Source of the DNA: Heterocephalus glaber
Lineage: Eukaryota > Chordata > Mammalia > Rodentia > Bathyergidae
Reading direction: 5' to 3'
Assembly (NCBI RefSeq): GCF_000247695.1
Contig: NW_004624849.1
Span: forward strand, 1,475,834-1,539,833
DNA length: 64,000 nucleotides
This document shows, in pieces, positions 37,251 through 62,633 of the stretch (positions are counted from its first letter, which is position 1; each line of letters starts with the position of its first letter). The position numbers were made by a program, and so were the translations under genes. The notes under the pieces are model-generated. The model was not told where the DNA came from. It was given only the letters and a program-made list of their open reading frames with translations, and did no database searches.

Positions 37251-38850
37251 AAATGTTCTCAATTTCAGTAATGCCTAGCTAGTCACAACCACAAATAGAG
37301 ACCAGAGGTAAGGAGCAGAATGCTGGCCAGGGCCTTGGAGGGCTAATGTTTCATGAGGGGAGGGTCTGTGGTCTACAGAATAAATAACAGGCTGTGGGGG
37401 CAGTTCCACAGGGTAGAGTTGAGGATGATTTGTAAAACATTGTCTCGCAGCCTGGTGCATAGTAAGCAGTCAACAAAGTTTGTGGTTATTTGTCACTGTT
37501 GCATCTGTGTCTAAGGACACCCTGATATGTATATTGATTATTGCAAGGGCCTATGTAATGCCGGTGTTTGGGATCATCCGCCCTGTACAAGGGAGGGGGC
37601 TGAACATATTTTGTGTTGATCCTTGAATGAAAAACTTAGAAAACTACCAGCTAATGAAAGAATTGAGTTTAGGAAACCAGGCTCCTCAGCCTTTAGTCTG
37701 GACCTCAGCCTCATCTCATTTGCGTCCTCCTGCAGAGTGGACAGCAGGGTTTGCTGTTCAACCAGGCAGACGCCGGGAACACTTGGAGCCCAGGATTAAG
37801 CGGGGCGGTGCAATGGCGCCTTCTAGTGTCCAAAGTGAGCAAGTGTCCTGCCATCCAGTCTAAAAGGCAGGACAATTATTCCCGGGCAGGGAATCACATT
37901 TCATTCCAATCACAAGTAGCTTTGAAAAGAGTTATGAACTTGAGAGACTGTTTTTAAGGAGAGTGACCTAACTAGATGCACACATTTATCCATAAACATT
38001 CACTGGCCAAAGAGCTGAGGGAGAGGCTGGGAGAGTCAATACAGAGGGAGATGCTTTCTCTCTGGAGACCGTGGGTATTTGGGACAACCACTAACTGCCC
38101 TGTTCTTCCTCTAACCTTTGCTATGGTTTTAAAAGGCTCTAACTACATATTCTTCCACACGTGTAGCCACTGGAGTATGTGGTAGACATCTGGCAGCTCC
38201 AGCAAGCTGGCGTCTGAGCCCTTCCTATGTCTGGAGGATCCCCCAGCTCGGGAGGCCTGTCAGGGAAGCGACCCCCTCGCACAGTGAAGTGGACAGTACT
38301 GGACGCTCCTTTCCTCCTCCCAGATACTTGACTGGGATTCAGGGAAGGCACAACACAAACAGCAGGTCACGATGGCCTTTCCAGCTGTGTGGAGGGCAGA
38401 AGTCATATTTTTAGGGTTTTGGCCCAACAATGACAGGGCCTTCAAACTCTGCAGCATGAACCTGGCCTCTCACCCTGATCCCTCACCCTCACCATGGGGT
38501 GTGGGCAGGTTCTCAAGAAGTCCTGAGCCCAATCCGGAGAACTGCTCACCTCATGGTCCAAGAGACAGGCAGAGGGGCCAGGTTCCCTCAGTCTCCTTCA
38601 AATGCATGCCCCAGGGACCTAAAGATGTCTCACAATGCCCCTGCTGTCATTCTGGGGATGAAGACTTTAAACACCTAGGCCTTCAGGAAACATTCACAAT
38701 CCAAACTATAGTACTGGGTAGAGATTGAAAGGGACAAGAGGGTACCTTCTAGGGGTGGTGGAAATGTTCCACATCTATATCTGGGAGGGGGTTATGTAGG
38801 TCTGATATATGTCAAAATTGCACATTTCAGATTTATGCTTTTAGCTGGTC

Positions 38851-39020
38851 ATGGTGGCACATGCCTGTAATCCCAGCTACTGGGAGGCTGAGGCAGGAAG
38901 ATTGCAAGTTTGAGGCCAGCCTGGGCAATCTAGGCCCTGTCTCCAAAGAAAAAAAATAAAAAGAGCTGAGGATATAGCTCTGTGTTCCCTAGGTTCACTC
39001 TCCAATACTACAAAAATCAA
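38851..39020 (+). mobile_element. B1-dID dimeric SINE (forward)
   Basis: 'catggtggcacatgcctgtaatcccagctac', 'aggcaggaagattgcaagtttgaggccagcctgggcaa', then ID-like 'gctgaggatatagctctg...ggttcactctccaatac'. Confidence 0.85.
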
Positions 39021-39199
39021 TAACTAGTAATAAGTAATGAAGCAAAGTGTTGAGTTGACAGGGTTTTTTTGTATGTATATTATACCTTAATTTTTAAAAA
39101 GGCATAATGCTAAAGGGATAAAGATTCACAATAGTGTGCATTGTATTTGCCTAAGAAGTAGGGAAAAGTATAAATTCATTTTTTTGCTTAAACAAATTC

Positions 39200-39690
39200 T
39201 ATAAGGTTACCAAGGAATTGAAAAGAGATTATCTAGTACTACTCAGCCATAAAGAATGAGAAACTAGAGACATTTATAGCTAAATGGATGCACATTGAGG
39301 CCATCCTCTAAAGTGAGATAAATAGGACACACATGTGTAAATACCGAATAGTTTCTCTGGTGTGAGAAATTGAAAGTGTAAATAAGGATGAAAATGATTA
39401 AAATCAATAAGGGATAATTTGAAATAAGAACAGGTCCAAGGGTTTGGGGATGGTGGAAGGGAAAGGGGAAAGGGAAGAAGGGAAAGGAAAAAATTATGAG
39501 AAAAAAAATGGAATCAAACTCTGTGTAGACAGGGAAGGATGGAGGGGGTGAAGGGTGCACAGGTAATGGGAGAAAAAATAAAAACTAAGATGCATCATGT
39601 TCTGGTACAAACATCCAATGATAAATGTAAATGTATTTTATACCTAAAATGTACCAATAAATATATATATTTTTTTAAAAAAAGAAAAGA
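39200..39690 (+). mobile_element. LINE-1 3' UTR (forward)
   Basis: 'tactcagccataaagaatgagaaa', 'agctaaatggatgcacattgagg' and a purine-rich tract (gggaaaggggaaaggg) followed by an A-rich end are L1 3' UTR features. Confidence 0.75.
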
Positions 39691-39914
39691 GATTATCTAG
39701 AGGTGTTAGGACTTGATAGTGGCCAGGGAGAGGAGAAGGAGAATCATATGCATATACTACTCATTTGAAAAAAATTTTTAAATTTAAAAAAGAACCCAGC
39801 CTGGGAAATCTCTGCATGTTAATGGGTGAGTTTGTGACATTTATCTCTGTTTGAAAATGTCATGTATCCTAATTTTGCACTTTTTGTTTACATGGTTTAT
39901 TTCCTCTTTCACAA

Positions 39915-40240
39915 AATTGTTGCTACAGTTTGGATCAGTGTCTCCCCGAAGTGGTGGAACCTTTAGCAGGCAAGGCCTCGTAGAAGTTGGATCATGAAGG
40001 CATGAGAGGACAGTGGGACCCTCACCCCTCCTCTTCCTCCCTGCTTCCCTGCTATCATGAACAGGCCTCTTCTTCACATTCACCAACCATAATGTACTGT
40101 GCTGCCACTGGGCCAAAGCAACAGGGCCTGGCAACCATGGACTGAAACCTCTGAACCATGAGCCAAAGTAAATGTTTTCCTTTATTAAATTTTCTCAGGT
40201 ATTTTGTTACAGTAATCCAAAGCTGATTGGCACAGTTGTT
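39915..40240 (+). mobile_element. LTR-like element (possibly MaLR)
   Basis: 'ctacagtttggatcagtgtctccc' start, 'actgaaacctctgaaccatgagccaaagtaaatg' and 'caaagctgattggcac' end are typical of mammalian MaLR-type LTRs. No coding capacity. Confidence 0.5.
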
Positions 40241-40886
40241 GGGATGAATTTTGTTGTTCGGATGAATTTTGTTGTTCCTTTCCCCATCCAGCCTGAGTGA
40301 TTTGAAAGTTCCACCATCTTTCCAGCAGTCACTCAAAGTTAACCTGTCTACTTAAACTCATTCTCGTGTCATGTCTAAAATTGATCATCTTTATTCTCCC
40401 ACCAAGCAGGTTGAGAACCTTAACGTGCATCCGATGTCTCTCCATTCCTACCCTAAGGTGTATCCCTTTTTCCATACATTTGGATATTTTTAGACTCAGG
40501 TTTGAAGGGGAAGAAATTTAATTCCTCTGTCGTGGATCTGTGGGTGGTAAACTCCTTTGAGTTCTTTTATATTTGACAATGTCTTTATTTTGTCATCTCT
40601 AGAAGAGAGTGAAACCAGATTTAGAACTATAAAAATTATTTCCCGCAGTTAGAGCTTTTGTTGTCTTGTCTTCTTGATGACATCAAGTCTGATGCCAGTT
40701 TTCTCATCCTTTTGCAGATCTGCCTCCCACCCCCATATCCCGCGGGTTTTAGGGTTGTCTCCTTGTCCTGGATGATATAATTTCCATACTCTGGATTAAG
40801 CCAGTGCTTGCAACCTGAGGAGTATGTTTCAGTTGTGAGAAAATCATGTTTTGGCTTACATACTGCATCCCTTCTGTATTTTCTTT

Positions 40887-40977
40887 TTCTTTTCTTTCTT
40901 TTTTGGTATCGGGGATCGAACTCAGAACCTTGCGCTTGTGAGGCAGGCGGCAGCACCTCTGAGCTAAATCCCCGGCC
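40887..40977 (-). mobile_element. ID SINE (reverse) with 18-bp target duplication (one mismatch)
   Basis: Flanks CCCTTCTGTATTTTCTTT (40869-40886) and the same with one change (40978-40995). Confidence 0.92.
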
Positions 40978-41339
40978 CCCTTCTGTGTTTTCTTTGGTGA
41001 CTCAAGTTTAGATGGATGCTGAAATTTCTACATATTTGTTAGTTTCCTGTGACTGCACAACAAAACATCCTGATTTGATGGTTTAAAACAAGTTTCTTAT
41101 TTTACTGTTCAAATGTCAGAAGTCCTAATTCATGGCATTGGCTTGCTCTTCAGAATAATCCACTTCCTTGGCTTTTCCAGCTTTCTGGCTCTTTCTCCAG
41201 CTTCGAAACACACTGGTCTGCTTCCATCATCAAATCCTTTCTCTTGCTCTGACCCTCCTGCCTTGTTTATAGGGACCCTGGTGACTACATTGAGGTCATC
41301 TGGATAATCTCCCCACCTACACAAGTGTTTTTGTTGAGT

Positions 41340-41775
41340 ATATTAGCTTTTTACCGCTAGGGCAAATACTTGGCATTTGCAGTTTTATTTTTGGCTCAGT
41401 TTCAGTCCACGGTCATCTGGCTCCAAGGCAGAAACATGGTGGAGGGGGATGGCTGAAGAAAGCTGCTCACATCATGGCATCCAGGAAGCAGAAAGCAGAA
41501 GAATCCATGAAAGGGACCAGAGACCAAGTATAGTCCCCAAGGTCATGACCCACTTCCTCCACCTAGACCCCACCTCCAGCCAGCCCAGGCAGCAATAAAC
41601 TTGCGATGGGTTAACCCACTGATGAGGTTAGTGCCCTCAGCCACGCCAGGAGTTTCTTACTCCTGTCAAATTGACAAGATTAACCAGCATACCAGGGAAG
41701 GTCACATGCTCAGATGTTGGGATTGGGACTGGGACATATTTTGGGGGACTGTCAACCTGTCTCCACACTTTTCAT
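41340..41775 (-). mobile_element. LTR-like element (reverse orientation)
   Basis: Reverse complement resembles a MaLR-like LTR ('tgacagtcccccaaaatatgtccc', 'gatgaggttagtgccctcag' in the opposite sense). Non-coding. Confidence 0.45.
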
Positions 41776-43715
41776 TTCACTTTATGTATGCTGCATTCTG
41801 AAAGGAACCTTTTTTGGGGGGACCAACTGGGAAATCTTTATTAGGAAAACAAAAGCAAATTGGATGTCCTTTGCCTTACAAGAACTGTTTTGAAATTGTC
41901 TTGATAGGGATGTTCTATATGCTTATGTTCTATCTCCCTTATATTCTCTAGAGCCTCTTTATTGTGTAGTTTTCTGTGTGTAAATCATTAATACTTTTAT
42001 TATACATCCTTTTGGGGCTTGCATTATTTTTCAGTTTGCCTTAGATATCCATTACCTTACGTCTCTGCAATTTCTCATTTCTTTTCATTCTCTTTGTGCT
42101 CTTTCCTACTGTTGCCAGTGAGCCTCATCCCAAGCCTGAGGCTCCCTCTGCTGTTCTTCAGTAGTATCAGTCCTGGGGGCGATCTTACACCCACCTTCTG
42201 GCCTACTCAGGCGCTCCTCAACTGTGTCCACCCACTCCTGTTGACTTCAACAACTTTATCTTTTCATTTCTGGTTTGTTTTTTCAGGTTGAATGGACGTG
42301 ACGCTCTCCCCTCTAAGGATATTGTGACTGTTTCCTCTAGTGTCCTAGTCTGTCCTCAGATGTTGCTCCTCTGTAAGGTCCAGCTCAGTGTTGCCTCTTC
42401 TCAAATGTGTGGAGAGGGACTGTACCCCGTTTTGCAGCTGGGATTCCTGAGGAGGGGGATTCTGGCTGCTGCCTCTGGGGCCTGTGCTCTAGGAAGACAG
42501 CTGGGGCGGGGGGCAGGGCGTACTCTGTGGTGAGGACGTGGTGGCTGCTGTTTTGCTCCTGCTGTGTGTATCAGACACTCAGGGGCTCTCATGAACCCCT
42601 AAGTTTCTACATTGCTTTTATCCAGAAACACCCCCCTCAAATTGCTATGTGGCTGACAAGTGACAGGGAAGTGTCTCAGGAAAGCCTGAGCCCACAGCAG
42701 TACATCAGCTCACTCACCGTGGGGAGACCCATGGGGCTGGGGGAGCTCTCCAGGAGTTGCTTCCTCTGGCACATCGGCACCACCTCCCTTACCCACTCTG
42801 GGCCTAAGTTTCCCTCTGTGTCTGTTCTTTCCTGAGTGTCTCAATAGCTTCCTGTTTTTGTTCCACCCATTTTTGAGGCAGCTTTCTATTTCTTCTCTCC
42901 CTTGAGGGGCTTGGGTGTGGGAGAGAGAGGTACTGAATGAATGCAGCCTGCCATCTTGAAATTCTGAGCTTTGAGGCAAAACTCCCACGAAGGGCACAGT
43001 GACCAGTTATCTGCATTTGTCTCTTGAATCTGAGTCCAGCCACCTTTCCCTCACACCATGCTACCACTTTGCTTTTCTCTCTCAACCTTGAGGCAGAAAA
43101 GTGCCAGAAATCAGAGCTGGGCCTCAGTGGGTCTTGGTTCTCCCACCTTGTAGCTGTGTCCAGCACACCACATGTCCCTGGCATGATCCTGGTGACCACC
43201 AGTCCAGCCCTCGTGACCTGCTGAGCAGCTTTTGTGGTACCTCCCTCCGCCCTCCCTGCCTCCTGTGACTCAAACCTGGTCAGGCAGCCCTGTCTACAAC
43301 TTGTCACAGGAGTGGCTGGCTTCAGTCCCACACGCCTATTTGGAAGGGGTGGGTCAGAGTCCAACCTCACACCGAAGGAAGAATGTTCCCAGGCCTGTGC
43401 AGGAGGAGCCACTTCACTGCTGCAAGATTCTCCAGAGACCCAGAACCTGCTGACTCCCAAACCTCCTTTCACTGCCAGCCAGTCCAGCCTCCTAGATCCA
43501 GCTGCCCACTAGTTAGCTTCAACTCTCTGATGCAACAGAGCAAAGTTCTTCATCATGTGACAGATGCCAAGGACACACCAGCTCTTAACATCTCTCTGGT
43601 CCAAACTTCTCATTTCTTTGAATGTCTGTGATGGTTTCCAAGCCCCTCACAGTTCTATCCTCCACCTCCAGCCCCGTCATTCAAGGATATGAAGCCCAGC
43701 ACAGTGTGGGACTTG

Positions 43716-43757
43716 GAGCACAGGCCAGAGCACAGGCCAGAGCACAGCCAGAGCACA
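43716..43757 (+). repeat. 12-bp tandem repeat (GAGCACAGGCCA)n
   Basis: Two perfect copies, a third lacking one G, and a partial fourth. Confidence 0.85.
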
Positions 43758-44394
43758 CGTGCCTCAGCCTGCACACAGACCAGCCTAGCCTGGCCTGGGT
43801 GCTGTTGGTTGGTGAAAGGTTCCCTCACTAGCCCAACTTCCTCTTTCTTCCTCTGCCTCTTTCAGGCTGCCTATCAGCCTGTGTTTTGGCCCAGCTTCTT
43901 GTAGTCTGGACTCCTGACCATGGTGGGGGTTACTTTTTCCAGCTTTGTGTCTCTTGCCAGCAAACTCTGAGAAAACCTCTGTGTCTTCATCCAAATCATT
44001 AGGGCCCAGCTAGGAAAGGGAAGGTGGATTAGAGAGGGCAAAGGGATAAAAGGGAAGGGAGGAACATGACAGAGGCAGCACTTCCCGGGCTGTCTCAGAG
44101 GCCAGCCCCCTCCACTCTCCACTGTCTTTCAGTATGGCTTCCCCTGGGGCTGCCATGTTCTTTCCATGCCTGCTGCTCTCCTTCAATATCTGTCCTAGAG
44201 ACAGGCTCATGATCTGGGTTTTGGCCTTGGCGAAAGACCTGGCCAATCACTCACTAAAGTGAAATATGGTAAGTGTTTCCAGTCATGAGGGAAATACCAG
44301 CTGCAGGGAGAGGGCATAGGCCACCAAGCAATCAAGGCACAGATACCCCAGCACAGTGCCTGGCCCAAGGGGGAAGGCAGGCAGGTAGGTTAAC

Positions 44395-44780
44395 TGTTCA
44401 GATGATCTCTTGAGACCATAATGTTAAGTGAAATAAACCAGATACACAGGCTTGATTATTGTATGGTATCTCTTACATGAGAAGCCCAATATATAAATAA
44501 AGAGCAAAATAACAGGGGCCGGGGATTTAGTTCAATGGTTTCGCAACCTGCTGCACAAGTGCAAGGACCCAAGTTTGATCTCCGGTACCAAAAAAAAAAA
44601 AAAAAGAGCAAAATAACAGGCAAGAGGAAACAGGGAGATAAATCTTTTGCAAAAAGGGAAGGGTACCAAGAAATGGAGGGAGGGAAGAAGGAAGGGGATG
44701 AAACGTGTTGTGTCCATGTACCAACTCCCCATGATGAATGTGATCATTACATACTGCAAAAATGTACTAATACAATTTTT
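44395..44780 (+). mobile_element. LINE-1 3' UTR (forward), split by an ID
   Basis: 'gaccataatgttaagtgaaataaaccagatacacagg', 'gtatctcttacatgagaagc' then, after the ID, a purine-rich stretch and an A-rich end. Confidence 0.7.
44517..44604 (+). mobile_element. ID SINE (forward) with perfect 16-bp target duplication
   Basis: AGAGCAAAATAACAGG flanks at 44501-44516 and 44605-44620. Body ggccggggatttag...gatctccggtacc with a pure A tail: a young insertion. Confidence 0.95.
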
Positions 44781-44823
44781 TAAAGATGCTCTAAAAAAAA
44801 AAAGCTATAGCTCCCCCCATTCT

Positions 44824-45010
44824 GTTTTTGTTTTGTGGTACTGGAGACTGAAGCCAGGGCCTTCGCACTGAGCTACATCCCCAGCCATTTTTAATTTGAG
44901 ACAGGGCCTTGCTAAGCGCTAAACTGGCCAAGTGAGGCTTGAACTTGAAAGCCTCCTGCCTCAATCTGCCAGCGTGCTGGGGTTGTAAGCGTGTGCTACC
45001 AAGCCTGGCA
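44824..45010 (-). mobile_element. B1-dID dimeric SINE (reverse), diverged
   Basis: 'ttgtggtactggagactgaagccagggcc...ctgagctacatccccagcc' then reverse B1 ('gagacagggccttgctaag...cctcctgcctcaatctgcc'). Confidence 0.75.
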
Positions 45011-46180
45011 GAGACTATAGGTCACACCTTGCACCAATGTCTCAGATGGTACAAATATAAAAAGGAAGTTTAAGTGGATACATTTACTGTTGGAAGACAG
45101 ATGTGAATGCATGCGTTTTTGGCTACATGTTTAAAAAATTAAATGTATCACAGGTGGACACTGACTCAGCATAGAAGTGCTACCCCACCTCAAGGCCCCT
45201 CTGGATAATCAACCCTGACTGTGCCACTGCAGGGCACGGCAAGGAGCCCCCTCTGCCCGCTGGCCTCCCCTGAGGACCTGTACCTCTCTATTCTGAGAGG
45301 CAGCAGGGGGAGATAGAGGGAGCTACTTCTCGTGGCCTCCCTCCCAGGCCTGGGCCTCGTCAAGGCTGGCTCCCAGCCCTGCTTAGTAGCCCAAGGGGAA
45401 TCTAAGAGCTCTCCCCACTGCTGCATGAAGTGAGACAAGGCAGTTGTCTTTCTCCTGAGGATGTGGCTGTATTCAAGACCCAGAATTTCAGAGGGAGAGC
45501 ATGTTCATAGGCCTCTGTCACTCCTGGGGGGCCCCGAAGACACAAGACAGGTAGAGGATAGTCCACTTCCATGCAGTTCCTACCAAGCTGTCCAAGGTCT
45601 GGCAGGCCCTTCGGGTCCTTCCTCTGTGGGTGGCCCCTGGCTTGGTGCAAGAGCATGTGGAGCCACCCCCGATTTCTGCAGACAAGATGGGGGGGCACCC
45701 TGGGGGTCCCTCACTTGTGAGCAGAGTGACGCTCATGCCTTGGCATGTATGTGGTTGTCTTGTGTGCTGCAGATATGCTCCAGGCGAGGAAGTTTCCAGT
45801 GATTCTTGGCCAAGTTATCTCAGCAGTTCTCCCCTCTTTTCTTGGCCCAGACTCCTACTGACTGTATACATGTCTCATACTCTATTTTGGAGTCAATCTC
45901 ACCTTAGGGCATGTCCATTTTAACTGGCCACCCTCTTAGAACTTAGCCCAAGTAATACTTTTGGGAACTTCCTGCAATGCTTGTGGGAAGCTTTCCCCAC
46001 AAACAGCCCCCAAGGAGGATGTTCCAGCATACCAGGACACAGTCCTCCTACCAGCCAGGCCAGCTGCTCAGGCCTCAAAGACCCTGCACCCCACTCCCCG
46101 AAACAGCAGAACCAGCCCCTTGCCTGTGAGTGGCACTTGAGTCTTTACAAAGATAAAACGACTCCCATATCTAAACTACC

Positions 46181-46186
46181 TTTATT
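46181..46186 (-). terminator. ERN1: Candidate ERN1 poly(A) signal AATAAA
   Basis: AATAAA on the minus strand. Repeat-rich intergenic DNA begins about 1 kb further left, which supports this as the gene's end. Confidence 0.6.
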
Positions 46187-47843
46187 TGTGGTTGGCTAAA
46201 TGTAAGATGCCATCATTAATCAGAATTATAAAACTGTACAAGAGGTACAAAAATAGGCTTTTTAACTTTAGATAATGACTCTCATATCATCAAGCTTTAA
46301 AAATACACATAAAAATTATACAATCTGGCAGTTTATAAAATATAAAGTTAAAAAGAGAATTTTAGGTTCCACAAAGAGGATTGTATCACACAACTAACAC
46401 ATATCAATTAAAACAACTGTCCACAGAGAAGACACAATGGCACATGATTAAAAAAAAAAAAATCACTTAAAAATTAGCATTTTACCCCGACCAGATTATT
46501 CACCCTTTAAAGACAAGGCTTCCATCCCATGGAAGGATACAGTATAACTCTTCCTTTCCAGTTTTAAAATGGTCAAAGGTGTTGTCCAAAATAGATCTGA
46601 TGTGCTTTTAAGCAAGTGCAAATGTAACTGGATACACTTCAGAGTAAAAATTAAATAAATATAAATAGGTTCAATAAATAGGTCATTGCAAAAAAGAACG
46701 CTACACAAGGTTCACATGTGAGAATGCCACGTAGCTGACCAGTAATGCTTAGGTGAGTGGGGACTCTCCATCACAGCTTTAGGGACACTGGGAAGGAATA
46801 CTGTACCCACGAGACAGGAGCACAGGAGAGGCCTGGCAGTGGGGACTTTGGCTGGCAGTATGGTGAAGGCTGTTCCAGAGGGAGGCTCATGGCAGATGCA
46901 TCCTTTGTGGTCTTCCAATGTATACAGACAGGATTGAGGTGTTGAAACAAAAATCACAGCCAGAGTCATTCATGGAAAATCAATGCTTCATAAAGACAAC
47001 AAAGAACAGGAAGAGAGCAGATACTTTGGCTTAAAAGATTAACAATCCAACCCTGGAAGGGAGAATCTGGGCTCCCTGCCTAAGATGACTGATGATCTCC
47101 TTCCAGGAAATGCCAAGGCCCAGCCGCAGTCAACTAACACCACTGCACCTGGGGCAAAGGGGGACACACTGGGAAGCATGGATGCAGTTTGCAAAGCCAA
47201 AGAGCAGAGAGAACGGTGAATGGGGAATTTAAAGAGGTTCTTTCCACGGCTGCTGCACTTCCTCTTCCTTCCAGCTCTCCTGATAACTTCTGACCAATGA
47301 ATGATGAGAACAAAGAACAAGGATCCAGTGAACAGATGGAGAACGGAAACATGGGGAAAATGACCCCCAGCCAAAGGCCAGTTGCTGAAAACAAAGTGGC
47401 CAGGAGCGGGGAGCCCTGCAATGCAAAGGCTGCTTCTGTGGAAGCTTTTCTCAGCAGCCAATGAATTACTCTTACTGTAACGAGAAAGAACTGCCAGTGG
47501 TAACTGAATAACCGAACACACACAAAACCTCTTCTAGAGCTGGGAAGAAAGCATTTTGCTTGGACCCACTGGTCAGCATTGGTCTGTGACTGATCAGTGC
47601 TGTCTCTCAGAAAAGCCTGCAACAACTGCTGCACCAAGAACAGGGACCCTCTGTACCCAGGATTCACCTCCAGCCATCAGACGATGTCATGACTGATCAG
47701 GTGATACCAGTGTTCTCGAAAGTGCAAATGCTTTGCTGCTTAGTGACATGTGGCACTTTTCAACAACTGAAATTAAAGACTCAAGCAATGAGAGAAGTTT
47801 TGGCACGTGTGTCAGAGGGGTTCACCACATGGCACAAGACCTA

Positions 47844-47938
47844 GGGCCGGGGATTTAGCTCAGTGGTTTCGCCGCCTGCTGTGCAAGCGCAAGGACCCAA
47901 GTTTGATCCCCGGTAACAAAAAAAAAAAAAAAAAAAAA
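47844..47938 (+). mobile_element. ID SINE (forward) inside ERN1 3' UTR
   Basis: gggccggggatttagctcag...tttgatccccggtaac with an A tail of about 20. Near-duplicate flanks AAGACCTA and AAAACCTA. It is antisense to the ERN1 mRNA. Confidence 0.93.
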
Positions 47939-50604
47939 GGAAAAACCTAAATAAATTATAGGGTTTTTTGATCCCTAACAGACACAACTCAATGCTATCT
48001 GAAAGATGGAGAGAGTGTACTTCTAAAAAGTTAGGCAGCCTTCCAAGACTTGTAGAAGCCCTGTAGCTTAAACTAAAGAGGCACGATGTCACAGAGCTGT
48101 TCTGGCCTCTGAAAGACAGCTTCCCCTTGGTGAGCACAATGGGAAACTGGAATTCTAGGCTCAAACTGGACTCACTAGATAACACTCAAGATGTTTTCAA
48201 AACAAATGTCTCCATGAGAACTCTTCAGATAAACCTGGAGGAGAGTCTGAGTCCCTGAAGGTAAGAAGAAAAGACAGACAGGTAACCTGACCAGAGATGA
48301 TAAGTCTGGGACAGAGTATTTTAAGGCAAAAGATGTGCAAACCCCAAACACATGCCCTTCCCCACCTGCCTAGATTCTTTGTAGTATTATACTTATTTGC
48401 TCTTAATTCTCTCACAAGCTTTACAAAAGCAGAGCTTGGCCTGTCTGGCTCTTCGGTTTCCCTAGCACCCTGGGACCTACCCATCTCAATATAGTAAATC
48501 CCCAAATAAAATATGCTGACTAAAGGAGTCTGAGAAATTTGGATGGTTAGAAATGAATCTATCCGATGAGCAGAAAAGGAATCTGAAAAAGCTGTCTCCA
48601 GGCAAACTGGGCTAGAAACAGGAGATGACAACAAACTGAGCCACTAGAAATCACCTGGGCACTTCCTGGAGAGAAAACTCAGCTGCAAGAACAAGGTGAA
48701 CAGCAGTCCACATGGGAGTCCTGTCAGATAACACATGGCACCTACTTCACCTCCTGACACTCCCCTGGGCTGTCACCTCTCAGACCCCAGGCAAAGGAAC
48801 CTGGAGCCACGTGGAGGGCACTGTAAAAGCAGAGTTGGTATGGATGCATCAGAACAAGAGGAAACAGTCTGGCCATATTCCTGGAAGATGAACCATGTGG
48901 TGGGAGATGCTGAGGAAGCCAAAGGAGAGGCTGAGTTTCCAAGGCTTAAGCAGAGTTATTCATGAAGTTCAAAGATGCGAGATCATATTAATATTAAGAG
49001 AAAAGTCACTCTGGCTTTTATAAAAGCAAGGCTGAATTCTTCAGAGGCAGAATGAGCTTTGGATGAGTGGCCCTGACACAAACACAATCAGAAAACTTCT
49101 CACAGGAGGAAGCAGGAGTGACTCCTGTCAGTGCCCTAAGCTGGCAGTGACACTCTTACCCGAGAACAATGGAACTAAGACTCAGCTCGCCAGGGCTGGA
49201 TGGAGTGACTCTCACTGACTGGAGGAAGTGGACACACAGAGCTTCCTCCTATGGACCCTGATTGCATCTTAAGCTCCAAGGCTCTCAGGAGGGAGCAGAG
49301 GAAGTTCTGACTGAAATTAAAGTTAAAAAATTATATTAATTTGAGAAAAAAGGGTAGTGACATAACTTAGGGTACATAACTTTGACATTAATATATTTAC
49401 ATAGTGTTGCTAGAATGTTTTATCCTTCAGCATTAGAGAATGTTCTAAATGGAACACTCTTGAGGGCATGGAGATTTTTGGTACCACACGAAACAGAAGA
49501 TATTATATCTTGTATTTCTTTACAAGTAAGTTCATGTTAAGTTTAGCTTACTTATGCTAATGTAGCATTCTACAGTATGATCGAAATGTAGCCATTAAAA
49601 TTTGCCAGGAGAAACATAAAAGCTGGCCCACAAAGCCCACAGTGACTCTGACCCTGGCTCCCAACCCATAGGCCCTGACCCACCACATGCACCCTGACTT
49701 GTTGGGCTCAGAGATGGAGCAGCCTTATCCTCACAAGCTGGTTCAGGGTCTTCTCTAGGTGGCCGGGAGGCTCCCATTCAGTTGCTCCCTTCTTGTTCTG
49801 AAGACTTGTCCCTATGCGGTTCTTAGCTGCCATCACTGATGTCCAGGGGACTCTTCATCTCCTGCCCCAATGGCCCAGGACACGACCCACCACACATTAC
49901 TGCTCAGGCCACCAGGGTTCTGGACTAGCACTGCCTCCTGAACAGAGCATCCTCTTCATCTCCCAGAGACCTGCAGACCCATCTCAACTGCCCATAGGCA
50001 TCGCTGGCCAGTCTCTAACTTCATGCCTTATGCCAACGGCTTCACTACCTAAGGAAACACCAATTAACAGTAAGCTGGGAGGCTCTCGGCACATCTGGGA
50101 TCAGTGAGGCACCTCCTGTCCCCAGAACAACCCCTCTGCACGTCCTCCTCCTCAGTATCCCTCACCTCTTGAGCCCACTTCTAGCAGAGGCTGTACTTCC
50201 TACATCCCAGCTTGCAGGCAAAACCTAGGATTCTTCCACTCCCCTCTTGAAAGGCCCAGAGACTGATGTCAAACAGGAATTTTACAAAGAGAGGTAAGCC
50301 GAGGTGAGCTCATCCAGCAGGTCAGCAGGGCTCCTTTCACAGCCTGTGAGGAGCCCACCACTGCAGATACCTCCGAACTAGAGAGCAGCTTCCAAGGCCA
50401 ACTTCTTGCCTGCTCCCTGGAGGTCTTGAGGGCCGGTTCTCCCACTTCCTGGGGCCAGCCTCTGCTGGCTGCAGAGGGGGCAGCTCAAGGCACTTGGTTT
50501 GAGAAGCCTGGTCTCCCTGCTAAGCCAGGGTGGTGTCAAACTCTGGACTACAGAGACCAGGCCCACTGTCACAGCTGCGGCCACCAGAACAGAGTTGCCC
50601 TAGC

Positions 50605-62633
<12,029 letters not shown>

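Larger units (their letters stand above)
20950..46159. other. Intergenic repeat-rich region between ICAM2 and ERN1
   Basis: No gene recognised in 25 kb. It is dominated by L1 fragments in both orientations, ID/B1 SINEs and LTR remnants listed separately. 37.3-38.8 kb, 42.2-44.3 kb and 45.2-46.1 kb look mostly unique, with no splice-supported coding sequence. Confidence 0.7.
46160..50604 (-). other. ERN1: ERN1 3' UTR (about 4.4 kb)
   Basis: From the stop codon leftward to a minus-strand AATAAA at 46186-46181. Its length resembles the roughly 4.9 kb human 3' UTR as I recall it. It is AT-rich near the distal end (46.2-46.7 kb) and around 49.3-49.6 kb, and low in repeats apart from one ID SINE at 47844-47938 in antisense. 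The cleavage point is approximate. Confidence 0.7.
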
